From contig NC_008009.1 of the NCBI RefSeq assembly GCF_000014005.1, forward strand, positions 3,906,001 through 3,970,000: DNA of 64,000 nt, written 5' to 3'. The notes beneath the pieces were generated by a model. The model ran no database searches and had not been told where the DNA came from. It saw only the letters and a list, made by a program, of their open reading frames with translations. Numbering within the stretch: the first letter of the stretch is position 1; each line of letters starts with the position of its first letter. The DNA comes from Candidatus Koribacter versatilis Ellin345 (lineage in GTDB: Bacteria; Acidobacteriota; Terriglobia; Terriglobales; Acidobacteriaceae). Both the position numbers and the translations under genes were made by a program. Shown here in pieces: positions 26,992 through 36,121 of the stretch.

Positions 26992-27957
26992 TCAGCTCAC
27001 CAACGCGCTTTCGATGGAGTAGTGAATATAGATCTCGTAGATGAGTTCGTGAATTTCATGACATTGACGAAGAATTGCTTCGAGATACTGTTGCACGTCG
27101 CGCGCAAGAATCTCGGAAATCTGTCCGTAGCTGAGTGACGACTGCAAACGTCCCGCGACGCGGCTCAGTTCGGCCGTCCGCCGCGAACGGCTCTCACCCT
27201 GAACTGATTCCAGCGCGTTACGCAGGCTGTCCACCGCATAGCGCACGGTGTGCGGAAACTCCGGATTCAGCAACAGGAACTCGAGCACGCGATCGGCGTG
27301 AACGTCAGCTGTGTACGTTGTGCAGTACGCCTCAAACGCTCCGAGCGAACGCAACAGGCCAATCCACTCCAGGTAATCCGCACCTTCCAGCGTTTTATCG
27401 GAGCGCCCAATAAATTCCTGGTGAAACACCTTCAGTACATTCACCGCCGCCTGTGCCCGCTCAATGTAGCGTCCCATGCGGATGAAATTCCACCCCTCAC
27501 CATGGGTCATCGTCGAAGATGTAACACCCTGGAAGAGGTGGATCCCGTCCACGACCGAGTTCAGGAAGTCCGAGAGATGGGCCTCCTCTGTCGAAATCTC
27601 TATGTCGTCGCGCGTCACTTGCAGGTAAAGATGATTCAGACGCTGCCATTGGCTGGAACTGATCTGTTCACGCACCTGTCGCGCATTCTCTCGCGCCGCC
27701 CCAATGCACCACGTGACGGATGCCCGGTTGTCGGGCGAAAATGCCAACTCGGCGGCAAGCTTGTATCCATCCGTAACCGAGATCTCTTCGCCGCGATACG
27801 CCAGTGCTCGCAATACTCGGCGCCAGCGATATTCCGAACTCTGCCCAATCTCATCAAGCATCAGCGTGAGGTTTACGTCCACCAGGCGCGACGTGTGCTC
27901 GGCACGCTCGAGATAACGGGCCATCCAGTACAAGTTGTCAGCAACTCGCGAGAGCAT
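26992..27957 (-). CDS. Alpha-E domain protein (DUF403)
   Basis: 321 residues, almost entirely alpha-helical, starting with the family motif MLSRVADNLYWMARYLERAEH. The alpha-E family has no proven activity; it co-occurs with circularly permuted ATP-grasp and transglutaminase genes and is predicted to take part in making or modifying short peptides. It lies three bases after the ATP-grasp stop and three bases before the transglutaminase gene, the standard order of this locus. Confidence 0.93.
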   Translation of the reverse strand: MLSRVADNLYWMARYLERAEHTSRLVDVNLTLMLDEIGQSSEYRWRRVLRALAYRGEEISVTDGYKLAAELAFSPDNRASVTWCIGAARENARQVREQISSSQWQRLNHLYLQVTRDDIEISTEEAHLSDFLNSVVDGIHLFQGVTSSTMTHGEGWNFIRMGRYIERAQAAVNVLKVFHQEFIGRSDKTLEGADYLEWIGLLRSLGAFEAYCTTYTADVHADRVLEFLLLNPEFPHTVRYAVDSLRNALESVQGESRSRRTAELSRVAGRLQSSLSYGQISEILARDVQQYLEAILRQCHEIHELIYEIYIHYSIESALVS

Positions 27958-27960
27958 AAT

Positions 27961-29427
27961 TTAGGAATTCAAGACCCAGGTATCTTTACTGCCGCCACCT
28001 TGCGATGAATTGACCACCAGCGATCCTTTGCGAAGCGCGACCCTCGTCAATCCACCGGGCACGATGGTTATCTTTTCACCGTACAAAATATAAGGTCGCA
28101 GGTCCACATGCCGCGGCTGCAAGCCTTCTTCCGTGAGGCACGGCGCGCGCGACAAACCCAGTGTCGGCTGCGCGATGTAATTCCGCGGATCGGCAAGAAT
28201 GCGCGCGCGAAACTCCGCCCGCTCTTCCGCGGTACTCGCCGGGCCGATTAACATGCCGTATCCGCCCGACTCGCCCACCGCCTTCACAACCAGCTTGTCG
28301 AGATTGTCGAGCACATGCTGCCGCTGCTTTTCTTCAGTAAGCAAATACGTTTCTACGTTGTTGAGGATCGGATCGGCGTCCAGGTAGTACTTGATGATCT
28401 TCGGCACATACGCATACAACGCCTTATCGTCGGCGACGCCCGTCCCCACCGCGTTCGCCAGCGTCACATTTCCCGCACGGTACGCATTGAACAATCCAGC
28501 AACGCCCAGCGCTGAGTCCGGGCGGAACGCCAGCGGATCCAGATACTCGTCATCCACCCGGCGATAGATAACGTCCACGCGGCGAAGCCCCGTCGTCGTC
28601 CGCATGTACACCTTGTTGTCGTGCGTCAGCAGGTCGCGCCCTTCCACCAACTCAATCCCCATCTGGCGCGCGAGGAAGGCATGCTCGAAATATGCCGAGT
28701 TGTACACCCCCGGCGTGAGCAACACGATGGTTGGCTCGCCGCGATTCCCGGGCGCGAGCGATCGCAGAGTGCTGAGCAGAACCTGGGTGTAGTTTTCAAT
28801 CGGCCGTACTGAATACCGCCGGAACAAATGCGGAAAGATGCGCTTCATCACGCGACGGTTTGTCAGCATGTACGACACGCCGCTCGGCACCCGCAAATTG
28901 TCTTCAAGAACCACGAATTCGCCATTCGGAAGACGAATCAGGTCGGACCCAACGACGGTGACATACACGTCACGAGGAACCTGCAATCCGCGCATCTGCC
29001 GCCGGAACTGTTTGCAGCTGTAAACCACCTCACGCGGCACGACCCCATCCGCGAGAATTTTCCCGTCGTTGTAAATGTCCTTCAGGAAGAGATTCAGTGC
29101 CGTGATGCGCTGCGCAAGCCCCTGTTCAATGCGCGCCCACTCCGCGCTCGTTACAATCCGCGGCAACAAATCGTACGGAAAGATCTTTTCGGTCCCCTCG
29201 CTGCGGCCGTAAACGGTGAAAGTTATTCCCTGGTGCAGAAACGAGACATCCGCCGAGTGCTTTCGCCTGCGGACCTCTTCCGCAGGCAGCGACATCAGCA
29301 GATCGAAAAGAGGCTTGTAGTGCTCGCGAACACCGCTGGCGTTTTCAAACATCTCATCGTAGATGTCATCGAACTGGTAGGAAGTTAAGCCAGCGACCCC
29401 GAATTCTTCCAGTTCCGGCGAGCCCAT
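27961..29427 (-). CDS. Circularly permuted type 2 ATP-grasp protein (DUF404/DUF407)
   Basis: 488 residues. ATP-grasp enzymes join a carboxylate to an amine with ATP; in this group the domain order is permuted. Family stretches include FDDIYDEMF near the N-terminus, [10 protein letters not shown], the [18 protein letters not shown] region with probable metal and ATP ligands, and [16 protein letters not shown] near the C-terminal third. The ATG at 29427 was chosen; the frame is also open to a TTG at 29451 and neither has a strong ribosome site. It is the first gene of the four-gene operon and is expected to synthesise a peptide or amide product of unknown identity. Confidence 0.92.
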   Translation of the reverse strand: MGSPELEEFGVAGLTSYQFDDIYDEMFENASGVREHYKPLFDLLMSLPAEEVRRRKHSADVSFLHQGITFTVYGRSEGTEKIFPYDLLPRIVTSAEWARIEQGLAQRITALNLFLKDIYNDGKILADGVVPREVVYSCKQFRRQMRGLQVPRDVYVTVVGSDLIRLPNGEFVVLEDNLRVPSGVSYMLTNRRVMKRIFPHLFRRYSVRPIENYTQVLLSTLRSLAPGNRGEPTIVLLTPGVYNSAYFEHAFLARQMGIELVEGRDLLTHDNKVYMRTTTGLRRVDVIYRRVDDEYLDPLAFRPDSALGVAGLFNAYRAGNVTLANAVGTGVADDKALYAYVPKIIKYYLDADPILNNVETYLLTEEKQRQHVLDNLDKLVVKAVGESGGYGMLIGPASTAEERAEFRARILADPRNYIAQPTLGLSRAPCLTEEGLQPRHVDLRPYILYGEKITIVPGGLTRVALRKGSLVVNSSQGGGSKDTWVLNS

Positions 29428-29513
29428 AGACGCACGAGTATATGGCCCCAACCGGAGCGCGCGCCATGCAAAGACACTATGGGCTCTATCACGAAATTTA
29501 ATGGGCTAAGAGA

Positions 29514-31205
29514 TTAGAACGTAAACGAAACGCCGCCGCGGACCGACCGCGCCGACTGCACCAGGTACACCGTCCCGCCATCCGGGCTGATAACGGGAAT
29601 GTAACCCTGCGCCAGCAGATTACGCATGTCCACCACGGCTTCCATCTTTCCCGGGATCAGGTGACTGTGCGGCAGTGGTTGCCGTACGAATACGTTGAGG
29701 AACGGGTCCGATTGGCCCGGCGAGGTGTTAAACAAATCCACCGGCGTGATCGCGGTGCCGTTCATCCAGCGATACGAAGCGATCCAACGGGTACGCGACC
29801 CCGGCACCGTCCCTGTCACCTTCGCGGTGATCGCATGGGTCCGATGTTCCTCCAGCATGTTGCGGACTTCGCTCCACGCAATGTTCTCCCCATCGAGATC
29901 GAGCACGCCTCCGAAGGCGTAGTCGAGCGTCGCTGTCACATCGTGCGGCAGCTTCCGCTCAAACACAATGCGCATGCCGTTTGCCGAGAACGTCCCACCG
30001 TTGTAGCTGAACGTTCCGCCGAATACGTCCGGCAATGCATTGCCTTCCATGGCCGAAACATTTCCCAGGCCAAGCAGTTCAGTGTTCGTAATGTGGTCGG
30101 CATAGATCGCGACCTGGATGCTGTTCTTGCCGTAGCGCTGTGAGACCGCTAGCTCGTGGTGCGACGCGCTCTCCACCTCGCCGTGCCCGTTCAGCAGCGT
30201 GACGCGCGGATCGGACTCGCTGAAATCCGCCGGGGCCGTATCGTAGCCCTTAAGATCGCGCATGTTCGGCACGGTCGTCGCGTAGCGATATTCAATGACG
30301 GTGTTCGGCGTGAAGTGCCACGCCACGCTGGCAAATGGACGGAATGCTGTTTCCTTGCCCGCGAACTGGATCTCCTGCAACGCCGCGCCGTAATTCACTT
30401 CCAGCGACTGCATCAGGCGTGTCGTGTTCGCGGCCGTCGCTTCAATCGATTGCAACGTCTGTGAGTGGAAGCCAAAATTGGGGCTCGTAACCCGGCGTGC
30501 TACCAGCGAAACTTCCGGACTGGTGCCATCCGCCATCTCGTGCCGGTAAGCGGCTCGAACTACTCCGCCCGGATCTCCGCCCTCGCCACCGGCCACGTTG
30601 CCCGCGAACGAGAACGTGCCACCGGAGAACATCGACTCTTCCCAGTTGAACGACGTACCGTAGTCGCCGCTGGATCCGAATCCCGCCGATTGCGGCCCTG
30701 CGATAAACGAAACCGTGCCGTGGCTGGAATCATTCGTCTTGGCTTCGCTTACCAACGACGGTGTGCCATCTACCACGCGCAGGATCGGACGGTTCGCCAT
30801 CGAGCGTAGCGTCCACTTCCAGTCGTCCTGATCGTCACTCGGCTTCTTGCGTTCTGGAAGCAGGGTTACCGCCTCGAACAATGTGTTCAAGGTGATGTTC
30901 ATCACCAACCGCGCGCCGGATTGCAGCGCGAGGTTCTGCGTAACGCTGGGTAGGAATGAGGGTGCGGTGACCTTGACCGTGTATTTTCCGGGAGCAAGCG
31001 CGGGCAAGGCGAAATAGCCCTTCGTGTCCGTAAAGGCGCGGAAGATATCTTCCGACCCGAGCTTTGACATCTCGACCGCAGCACCCATCTGCGCAACGCC
31101 CTGGGCATTGCGCACGAAGCCCGACACCTGCCCTGAATGCCCGCTAGCCGACGCCATGGCCGACCACGCGATCACGAGAAGCAACCAGCCGAGCTTACGG
31201 GTCAT
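29514..31205 (-). CDS. Carboxypeptidase-regulatory-like domain fused to an outer-membrane beta-barrel (TonB-receptor-like, no plug)
   Basis: 563 residues with a signal peptide (cleavage near ASASG). Residues about 24-105 form a carboxypeptidase-regulatory-like domain (VSGFVRNAQGVAQMGAAVEM...GYFALPALAPGKYTVKV). The rest is rich in alternating amphipathic strands and ends in an aromatic residue (GGVSFTF), as in outer-membrane barrels. Unlike full acidobacterial TonB-dependent receptors (about 1,000 residues) it lacks a recognisable plug domain and TonB box. A good GGGGGTAG ribosome site precedes the ATG. It follows the GWxTD gene by 22 bases. Confidence 0.82.
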   Translation of the reverse strand: MTRKLGWLLLVIAWSAMASASGHSGQVSGFVRNAQGVAQMGAAVEMSKLGSEDIFRAFTDTKGYFALPALAPGKYTVKVTAPSFLPSVTQNLALQSGARLVMNITLNTLFEAVTLLPERKKPSDDQDDWKWTLRSMANRPILRVVDGTPSLVSEAKTNDSSHGTVSFIAGPQSAGFGSSGDYGTSFNWEESMFSGGTFSFAGNVAGGEGGDPGGVVRAAYRHEMADGTSPEVSLVARRVTSPNFGFHSQTLQSIEATAANTTRLMQSLEVNYGAALQEIQFAGKETAFRPFASVAWHFTPNTVIEYRYATTVPNMRDLKGYDTAPADFSESDPRVTLLNGHGEVESASHHELAVSQRYGKNSIQVAIYADHITNTELLGLGNVSAMEGNALPDVFGGTFSYNGGTFSANGMRIVFERKLPHDVTATLDYAFGGVLDLDGENIAWSEVRNMLEEHRTHAITAKVTGTVPGSRTRWIASYRWMNGTAITPVDLFNTSPGQSDPFLNVFVRQPLPHSHLIPGKMEAVVDMRNLLAQGYIPVISPDGGTVYLVQSARSVRGGVSFTF

Positions 31206-31227
31206 ACTACCCCCAGTCGATGCGATG

Positions 31228-32970
31228 TTACTCCACCTGGAAAGGTGTGCTGCGCGTCAAAGTCTGGTTCGTGACTTTGTCGTCCACCTTTACTGTCAAC
31301 CGATACAGGCCCGGTTCCACGCTGTTCAACGCCATGCTCTTGCGCAACGTCATTTGGTCGCCGATGTTGCCCATCGCGTCCGTGCCGTCCGTCGCGCTCA
31401 CCACTGACTTGTTGGTCTGCGCGTTGATCAGCTCATACTGCACCGTGGCGGAAGGCTTCTTCGTCTTCTCGTCCACGCCGAGATTGTAGACCTGCATCCA
31501 CATATTCAGGCGCTGATCGCGCTTGAATACCGTCGGCTTGCCCGTTGCGGGCTCAACCCGTGGACGCACCTTCTCGTCGCCAATCACGAAACTTCCCGCA
31601 CCAATCGACTTCGCCGGGACCTTCTCCATTACGTCCGCCAAAATCATCGTGGAGGAATTCAGCTTGTCGTCGGAGAAATCCGGCACCAGGATGCCGCGGC
31701 TATACACACCGCTGCGATCGCCGTTCACGTCCTTGATCGCGATATCCAAACGGTATCGGCCTGAACGCAGCGGCAGGGCCTTCCAGTAAACCGAAGACTG
31801 CTCCACTTTCTGCGCCAGCAGTTCGTTGGGTACATCGATCTGGACCGGGTCTTCGAACGTCTGCACGATCTTGCCGGTCATGGTCGTAACCCGACCAAGA
31901 ATATTTACCGTCCCGCGCTCGATCCCGTCCTTCGCGGAGAACGTTATGTCCTTGTTCTTGATCTGGATCGTCACCGGCACCAGAACGGTATCGCTCGTGA
32001 CCTTCACGAAATCGGTGCGCACATCGAACGGCAGCGGGTTCGTGATGATCTTGTGGGTGACCAGGAAATTATCCAGGTCCTTGTACTTGATCGTCGGCGG
32101 TTTCATCAGCGCCGCATACTGCTCGAGCCGGTCGAACTGTTTGCTCTGGTTCGACGCGTAGTCCATGTTGCTGCCCGTCGGGTTCATCCCGTTGATACGG
32201 TCCGCCTTGTTCGCCGTGCCCATGCTCTCGTAAAGCGTCAGGCCGGCGTTCGGCGTATACAGCAGCGCGTCCTTCTCGTTCGGGTCCATCGTCATTCGAT
32301 ATTCGTTGCACATGCACTTATCAACGAATTCGATAATGACTTCGTTCCCCAGGCTCTGCCCTTCGATATAGCGATAGCGCCAGCGCTCGAAAGGATACGT
32401 GGAGGTTTCGCCGCCGCCTTCCGAGTAATCGCGTTGGTACGATCCGCCGGAGGGATGCGACTCAATCTCGTCCGCAGGACCAAACACGATGTAAATACGG
32501 CCGCGGTCGGTTCGCCATCCCGGAATGCCGGAAGCGAAATGCTCGTTTGCATAAGCAATGCGGCGGTAGTGCTCTTCTTTAAATTCGTTCTCGGGGGTGT
32601 CCGGAGTCGGGTCGCGACGGAGCCAGAATTGTTCGATGAAGGCGTCGCGTTCTTCCGAGTTCGACATCTTCAGGAAGGCTTCACGCTCTTCGTCGGTGAT
32701 GATGTATTTCACATCCTCGTCCAGCCAGTGCCTCATGGTCGGGTCGAGTTCTTTGTACAACGACTTCAGGTTCTGCTTTTTTTGCTTGTCGTTGAGCGGG
32801 CGCTTCAGAGGGTCGACTTCCTGCTGCGCTGCGCCGGTCTTGCCGTCCTGCGATGCCTGGTCTGCCTGGGCATCTTTGGCCTGCTTATCTCCAGGCGCCC
32901 CAAACAGCAAGCCTGCAGAGATGCAAGTAACTAAAAACATTACCGAAAACAGCAATCGAATCGACTTCAT
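31228..32970 (-). CDS. GWxTD-domain exported protein
   Basis: About 580 residues with a signal peptide (LLFSVMFLVTCISAGLLFG). A charged Gln/Lys/Asp-rich linker leads to the GWxTD domain, with the motif GWRTDRGRIYIVFGP. Further C-terminal beta-rich domains look like surface or periplasmic modules. GWxTD proteins are frequent in Acidobacteria and some Bacteroidetes; the function is unknown. ATG at 32970 was selected because a GGAG site lies about 11 bases upstream and the signal peptide begins there. Confidence 0.9.
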   Translation of the reverse strand: MKSIRLLFSVMFLVTCISAGLLFGAPGDKQAKDAQADQASQDGKTGAAQQEVDPLKRPLNDKQKKQNLKSLYKELDPTMRHWLDEDVKYIITDEEREAFLKMSNSEERDAFIEQFWLRRDPTPDTPENEFKEEHYRRIAYANEHFASGIPGWRTDRGRIYIVFGPADEIESHPSGGSYQRDYSEGGGETSTYPFERWRYRYIEGQSLGNEVIIEFVDKCMCNEYRMTMDPNEKDALLYTPNAGLTLYESMGTANKADRINGMNPTGSNMDYASNQSKQFDRLEQYAALMKPPTIKYKDLDNFLVTHKIITNPLPFDVRTDFVKVTSDTVLVPVTIQIKNKDITFSAKDGIERGTVNILGRVTTMTGKIVQTFEDPVQIDVPNELLAQKVEQSSVYWKALPLRSGRYRLDIAIKDVNGDRSGVYSRGILVPDFSDDKLNSSTMILADVMEKVPAKSIGAGSFVIGDEKVRPRVEPATGKPTVFKRDQRLNMWMQVYNLGVDEKTKKPSATVQYELINAQTNKSVVSATDGTDAMGNIGDQMTLRKSMALNSVEPGLYRLTVKVDDKVTNQTLTRSTPFQVE

Positions 32971-33015
32971 CAAATGGCTCCGAACTCCTCTGGGAAAACT
33001 GGCAGGGGCATTGAA

Positions 33016-33045
33016 ATTGTATGGCGTTCGGCTACACCAAGGCAA
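33016..33045 (-). promoter_or_regulatory. Predicted promoter of the GWxTD/beta-barrel operon
   Basis: On the minus strand TTGCCT (33040-33045) and TACAAT (33016-33021) are 18 bases apart, placing a transcription start about 40 bases before the GWxTD start codon. Confidence 0.45.
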
Positions 33046-33378
33046 GGCCGGAACCCTCCCCAGAGCACGATTCTGTCCGCTTTAGACGGCCCAGAACGAA
33101 AAGGGATTGCACTTCTTTACTGTGGCTAAGTAACCACATACGTGCTAACCGCACGGAACGGCTATAATCGTCCTGTCAGAAACTCACATCTGCACTCGCT
33201 CAAAATTCCTGTGCAAGCGCCTCTCCTGTAAGGAAAAGAATGCTCGCTTGTGGAACTTTGGAGCGTCATTATTCGTAAGGATTTTTAGGCCAGGGCACTG
33301 CCCGGAGAAACCGGGAACCGCCGCATAGCACCACTTCCCGATCGATACGCAAAGAGCGGCCCGGAACCTCGAGGAATC
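33046..33378. other. Divergent intergenic region between the GWxTD operon and the MacA-like adaptor
   Basis: About 330 bases without a convincing gene. It holds a perfect TATAAT at 33163-33168 on the plus strand (no good -35 partner) that may start the adaptor transcript about 205 bases before its ATG, leaving a long leader. A small CCCGG...CCGGG hairpin lies near 33299-33313. No riboswitch class was recognised. Confidence 0.5.
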
Positions 33379-34758
33379 ATGAAGAAGAAAATCATAATTG
33401 GTGGACTTGTTTTGCTCGTTGTCGTGGTCCTGGTGGCGGTCACGATCATCAAGAGCAAGCAAGGCGATATCACAGTCCAGACTGGAAAAGTTGTTAAGAG
33501 CAACATTGCTTCAGTCGTCACTGCCTCTGGCGAAATCAAGCCCAAGACGTTCGTCAACGTCGGCGCCAACGCCATGGGACGCCTCGTCTCGTTGCCCGTG
33601 AAAGAAGGCGAGCGCGTTAAAAAGGGTCAACTCCTTGCACAGCTCGAGAACATTCAGCCGGAAGCGGACATGAACGCAACCCGCGCTGGACTCGATGTCG
33701 CCCAGGCCGATGCCGCAGCCGCCGAAGCCGCGATTAAGACCGCGCAGGCTGCCCTCACCCTCGCCCAGGCCGACTACGAGCAGAAGAACCTCGATTGGCA
33801 GCGTGGACAGGGCCTCTACAAAGACCAGCTGATCCCGAAGCAGGATTACGACAGCCGCAAGAATGCTTTCGAAGCCTCTGCTTCCAACCTCGAGCAGGCC
33901 AAGATCCGCATTCAGCAGAGCAAAGCCCAGGCGGAATCTTCGCAGCGCCGCATCAAGCAGAACCAGGCGCAGCTCACCCACGCTTCCGACGTTCTCGCCA
34001 AGACGACTTACGTCGCCCCGTACGACGGCATCGTCACCAACCTGCCGGTCCGTCAGGGTGAAATGGTGGTCATGGGCATTCAGAACGCTCCCGGCTCCAC
34101 CATCATGACCATCTCCGATATGTCGGTCGTCACCGCTGAAGTCAAGGTGGATGAAACCGACATCGTCAACGTGAAGCTCGGCCAGGACGCCGAAGTCACC
34201 ATCGACGCGCTCCCGAAACAGAAGTTCAAGGGCAAGGTCACCGAGATCGGCGACAACGCCATCCTGCGTTCCACCGGCGTTTCCACTTCGCAGTCCACTG
34301 GCGGCAGCCAGGAAGCGCGCGACTTTAAAGTCGTCGTGACCCTCGACAATCCCCCGGACACGCTGCGCCCGGGCCTTTCCGCCACCGCAAAGATCACCAC
34401 CGCGACGCGCGAAAACGCAACGACCATCCCGATCCAGGCCCTGACCATCCGCCAGCGTGGCGATTTGAAGGAAAAAGGCAAGAAGGGCGGCAGCGTCCAG
34501 GCTGCATCTCCGGACCAGGCCAAGAGCGATAAGGAAGAGCTCCAGGGCGTGTTCGTCTATCGTGCGAACGAAAACAAGGTCGAATTCGTACAAGTAGAAA
34601 CGGGCATCACCGGGACCACGGATATTGAGGTCACAAAGGGGCTCAAAGAAGGCGACCAGATCGTAACGGGTAGTTACAAGGTTCTGCGGACGCTACGCAA
34701 CGGAGCCAAGGTCAAAGTGGATAACTCCGCCCCGGCCAAGGTCGAAGAGAACTCCTAG
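33379..34758 (+). CDS. Periplasmic adaptor (membrane-fusion) protein of an efflux system, MacA-like
   Basis: 459 residues. An N-terminal signal-anchor helix (IIIGGLVLLVVVVLVAVTII) is followed by a lipoyl half-motif (GRLVSLPVKEGERVKKGQLLAQLE), a long helical hairpin (about 100-220), the second lipoyl half (ATTYVAPYDGIVTNLPVRQGEMV, interrupted here as AKTTYVAPYDG) and beta-barrel and membrane-proximal domains. It should link an inner-membrane ABC or RND pump with an outer-membrane factor. A GAGGA ribosome site precedes the ATG. The ABC ATPase gene follows within 60 bases, which favours a MacAB-like tripartite system, yet no permease gene is present nearby. Confidence 0.9.
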   Translation: MKKKIIIGGLVLLVVVVLVAVTIIKSKQGDITVQTGKVVKSNIASVVTASGEIKPKTFVNVGANAMGRLVSLPVKEGERVKKGQLLAQLENIQPEADMNATRAGLDVAQADAAAAEAAIKTAQAALTLAQADYEQKNLDWQRGQGLYKDQLIPKQDYDSRKNAFEASASNLEQAKIRIQQSKAQAESSQRRIKQNQAQLTHASDVLAKTTYVAPYDGIVTNLPVRQGEMVVMGIQNAPGSTIMTISDMSVVTAEVKVDETDIVNVKLGQDAEVTIDALPKQKFKGKVTEIGDNAILRSTGVSTSQSTGGSQEARDFKVVVTLDNPPDTLRPGLSATAKITTATRENATTIPIQALTIRQRGDLKEKGKKGGSVQAASPDQAKSDKEELQGVFVYRANENKVEFVQVETGITGTTDIEVTKGLKEGDQIVTGSYKVLRTLRNGAKVKVDNSAPAKVEENS

Positions 34759-34812
34759 CACGCGTTCCCTGCCGGCAGCGCTGCCGGTGTGGCCACAACC
34801 GAAGGAGATGGG

Positions 34813-35580
34813 ATGGCAACACTTGAGATGGCTAGCATGAGCGAAGTAAAACCGACTACGCCCCCGGCGTCCTGCATCATCTGCACGGAAGACCTCTGGA
34901 AGACCTACGACATGGGCTCGGAACAGCAGGTGCACGCCCTTCGCGGCGTCAACCTGCGCATCGAGCGCAACGAATACGTTGCCATCATGGGCCCTTCCGG
35001 TTCCGGCAAGTCAACCCTGATGAACCTCATCGGCTGCCTCGACACGCCGAGCAAAGGTCTCTACTGGCTAAACAGCCAGCTCGTCAGCGAACTCGACGAC
35101 GATGAACTCGCACGCATCCGCAATAAGGAAATCGGATTCGTCTTCCAGACGTTCAACCTGCTCGCGCGTGCCACCGCACTCCACAATGTCGAGTTGCCGT
35201 TGATCTACGCCGGTGTACCGGCATCCGAGCGCATCGAGCGCGCAAAAGATTCGCTAACCAAAGTCGGCATGGGACCGCGCATGCATCACAAGCCCAACGA
35301 ACTCTCCGGCGGTCAGCGTCAGCGCGTCGCCATCGCTCGTGCCCTGGTCAATCGCCCATCCATCATCCTCGCCGACGAGCCGACCGGAAACCTCGACTCC
35401 CAAACCGGCGTCGAAATCATGGCCCTCTTCGACACCCTGCAATCGCAAGGCAACACCATCGTGCTCGTAACCCACGAACACGACATCGCGGAGTACGCGC
35501 ATCGTGTCGTCTACATTAAGGACGGCGTTGTCTCGCGCGACGAAGTCACCGAACGTGGCGCCAGTCTCGCAAAGAAATAG
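34813..35580 (+). CDS. ABC transporter ATP-binding protein, MacB/LolD type
   Basis: About 255 residues with all nucleotide-binding motifs: Walker [11 protein letters not shown]-loop in [10 protein letters not shown], signature [15 protein letters not shown], Walker [13 protein letters not shown] and H-loop VTHEHD. The spacing is typical of the MacB/LolD/FtsE group. ATG at 34813 is supported by an AAGGAG site five bases upstream; a GTG at 34789 also lies in frame. Unlike MacB it is a stand-alone ATPase, so the permease must be encoded elsewhere. Confidence 0.93.
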   Translation: MATLEMASMSEVKPTTPPASCIICTEDLWKTYDMGSEQQVHALRGVNLRIERNEYVAIMGPSGSGKSTLMNLIGCLDTPSKGLYWLNSQLVSELDDDELARIRNKEIGFVFQTFNLLARATALHNVELPLIYAGVPASERIERAKDSLTKVGMGPRMHHKPNELSGGQRQRVAIARALVNRPSIILADEPTGNLDSQTGVEIMALFDTLQSQGNTIVLVTHEHDIAEYAHRVVYIKDGVVSRDEVTERGASLAKK

Positions 35581-35822
35581 CGCACCGCATTGGGAAGGCA
35601 GCGTTGCTCGATACCGCAGTCTGTACTTGACTTCGGGCGACGACCGCCGCCAAAATGGCATCGAAGTATTTGCCCCGCGAGCAGAGACGCACCCGTGAGG
35701 CAGTGCCGCTTCTGCGAAAGCAGCAACAGCACGACAGCTAGGACGGCTACCACAGCCAAAACCGCAACCAATAGGTGTGAATCCACCTTGATTGCGATGG
35801 TGACCTTAGGTAGGAGTGCCAT
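35511..35822 (-). CDS. Possible small single-pass membrane protein on the opposite strand
   Basis: A 103-residue frame whose ATG (35822) is preceded by a near-perfect Shine-Dalgarno GGAGGTGAT with eight bases between GGAGG and the start. Residues about 16-36 form a strong hydrophobic helix ([19 protein letters not shown]), followed by a basic, Cys-containing tail. The last 70 bases run antisense to the end of the ABC ATPase gene, where the coding look fades; the true end may differ. No family was recognised. The case for a gene rests on the ribosome site and the helix. Confidence 0.4.
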   Translation of the reverse strand: MALLPKVTIAIKVDSHLLVAVLAVVAVLAVVLLLLSQKRHCLTGASLLAGQILRCHFGGGRRPKSSTDCGIEQRCLPNAVRYFFARLAPRSVTSSRETTPSLM

Positions 35823-36121
35823 CGCCATCACCTCCAGTTGAATGAGGCGTTTGCTACGAAACGCCCCGGGTGCAACCGGGGCGTTTTTCTTGGTCCATTC
35901 AACCCAAGAAACTTTGCCCGGTGCCAGCCGCGCCTCTTCCACTGAAAGCGTCCTTATTTTTAATGTCCGTCGTGGTTTCCTCCATCCACCAAAAGAGGCA
36001 TGTGGGCATTCCCGTTTTGCAACGAGAGTACGTCCACCAACGTAACCTTCTCGTGCCATCTCCCTGCGCCGCATTCCGTGCTACGCTTGAAGTTAATCCA
36101 GCTACATAGGTTGTCGTCATC
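35581..36121. other. Intergenic region after the ABC ATPase gene
   Basis: 540 bases without a clear plus-strand gene. It contains the possible minus-strand small membrane protein (35511-35822) and a nested hairpin ending in a terminator (35846-35888). Nothing recognisable was found between 35889 and 36121, and the start codon at 36122 has no obvious ribosome site. Confidence 0.6.
35846..35888 (+). terminator. Terminator hairpin with an overlapping alternative hairpin
   Basis: The stem CGCCCCGG/CCGGGGCG (35862-35869 and 35876-35883) is followed by TTTTT and is a good intrinsic terminator. A second 7-bp stem, GGCGTTT (35846-35852) with AAACGCC (35859-35865), uses part of the same left arm, so the two cannot form at the same time. 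This is the geometry of an attenuator, but could also be chance in a simple terminator for the ABC gene. Confidence 0.75.

Noticed and set aside
33511-34593. A 360-residue minus-strand frame opposite the MacA-like gene
   Set aside because: Antisense shadow; the plus-strand protein has all adaptor domains and a ribosome site.
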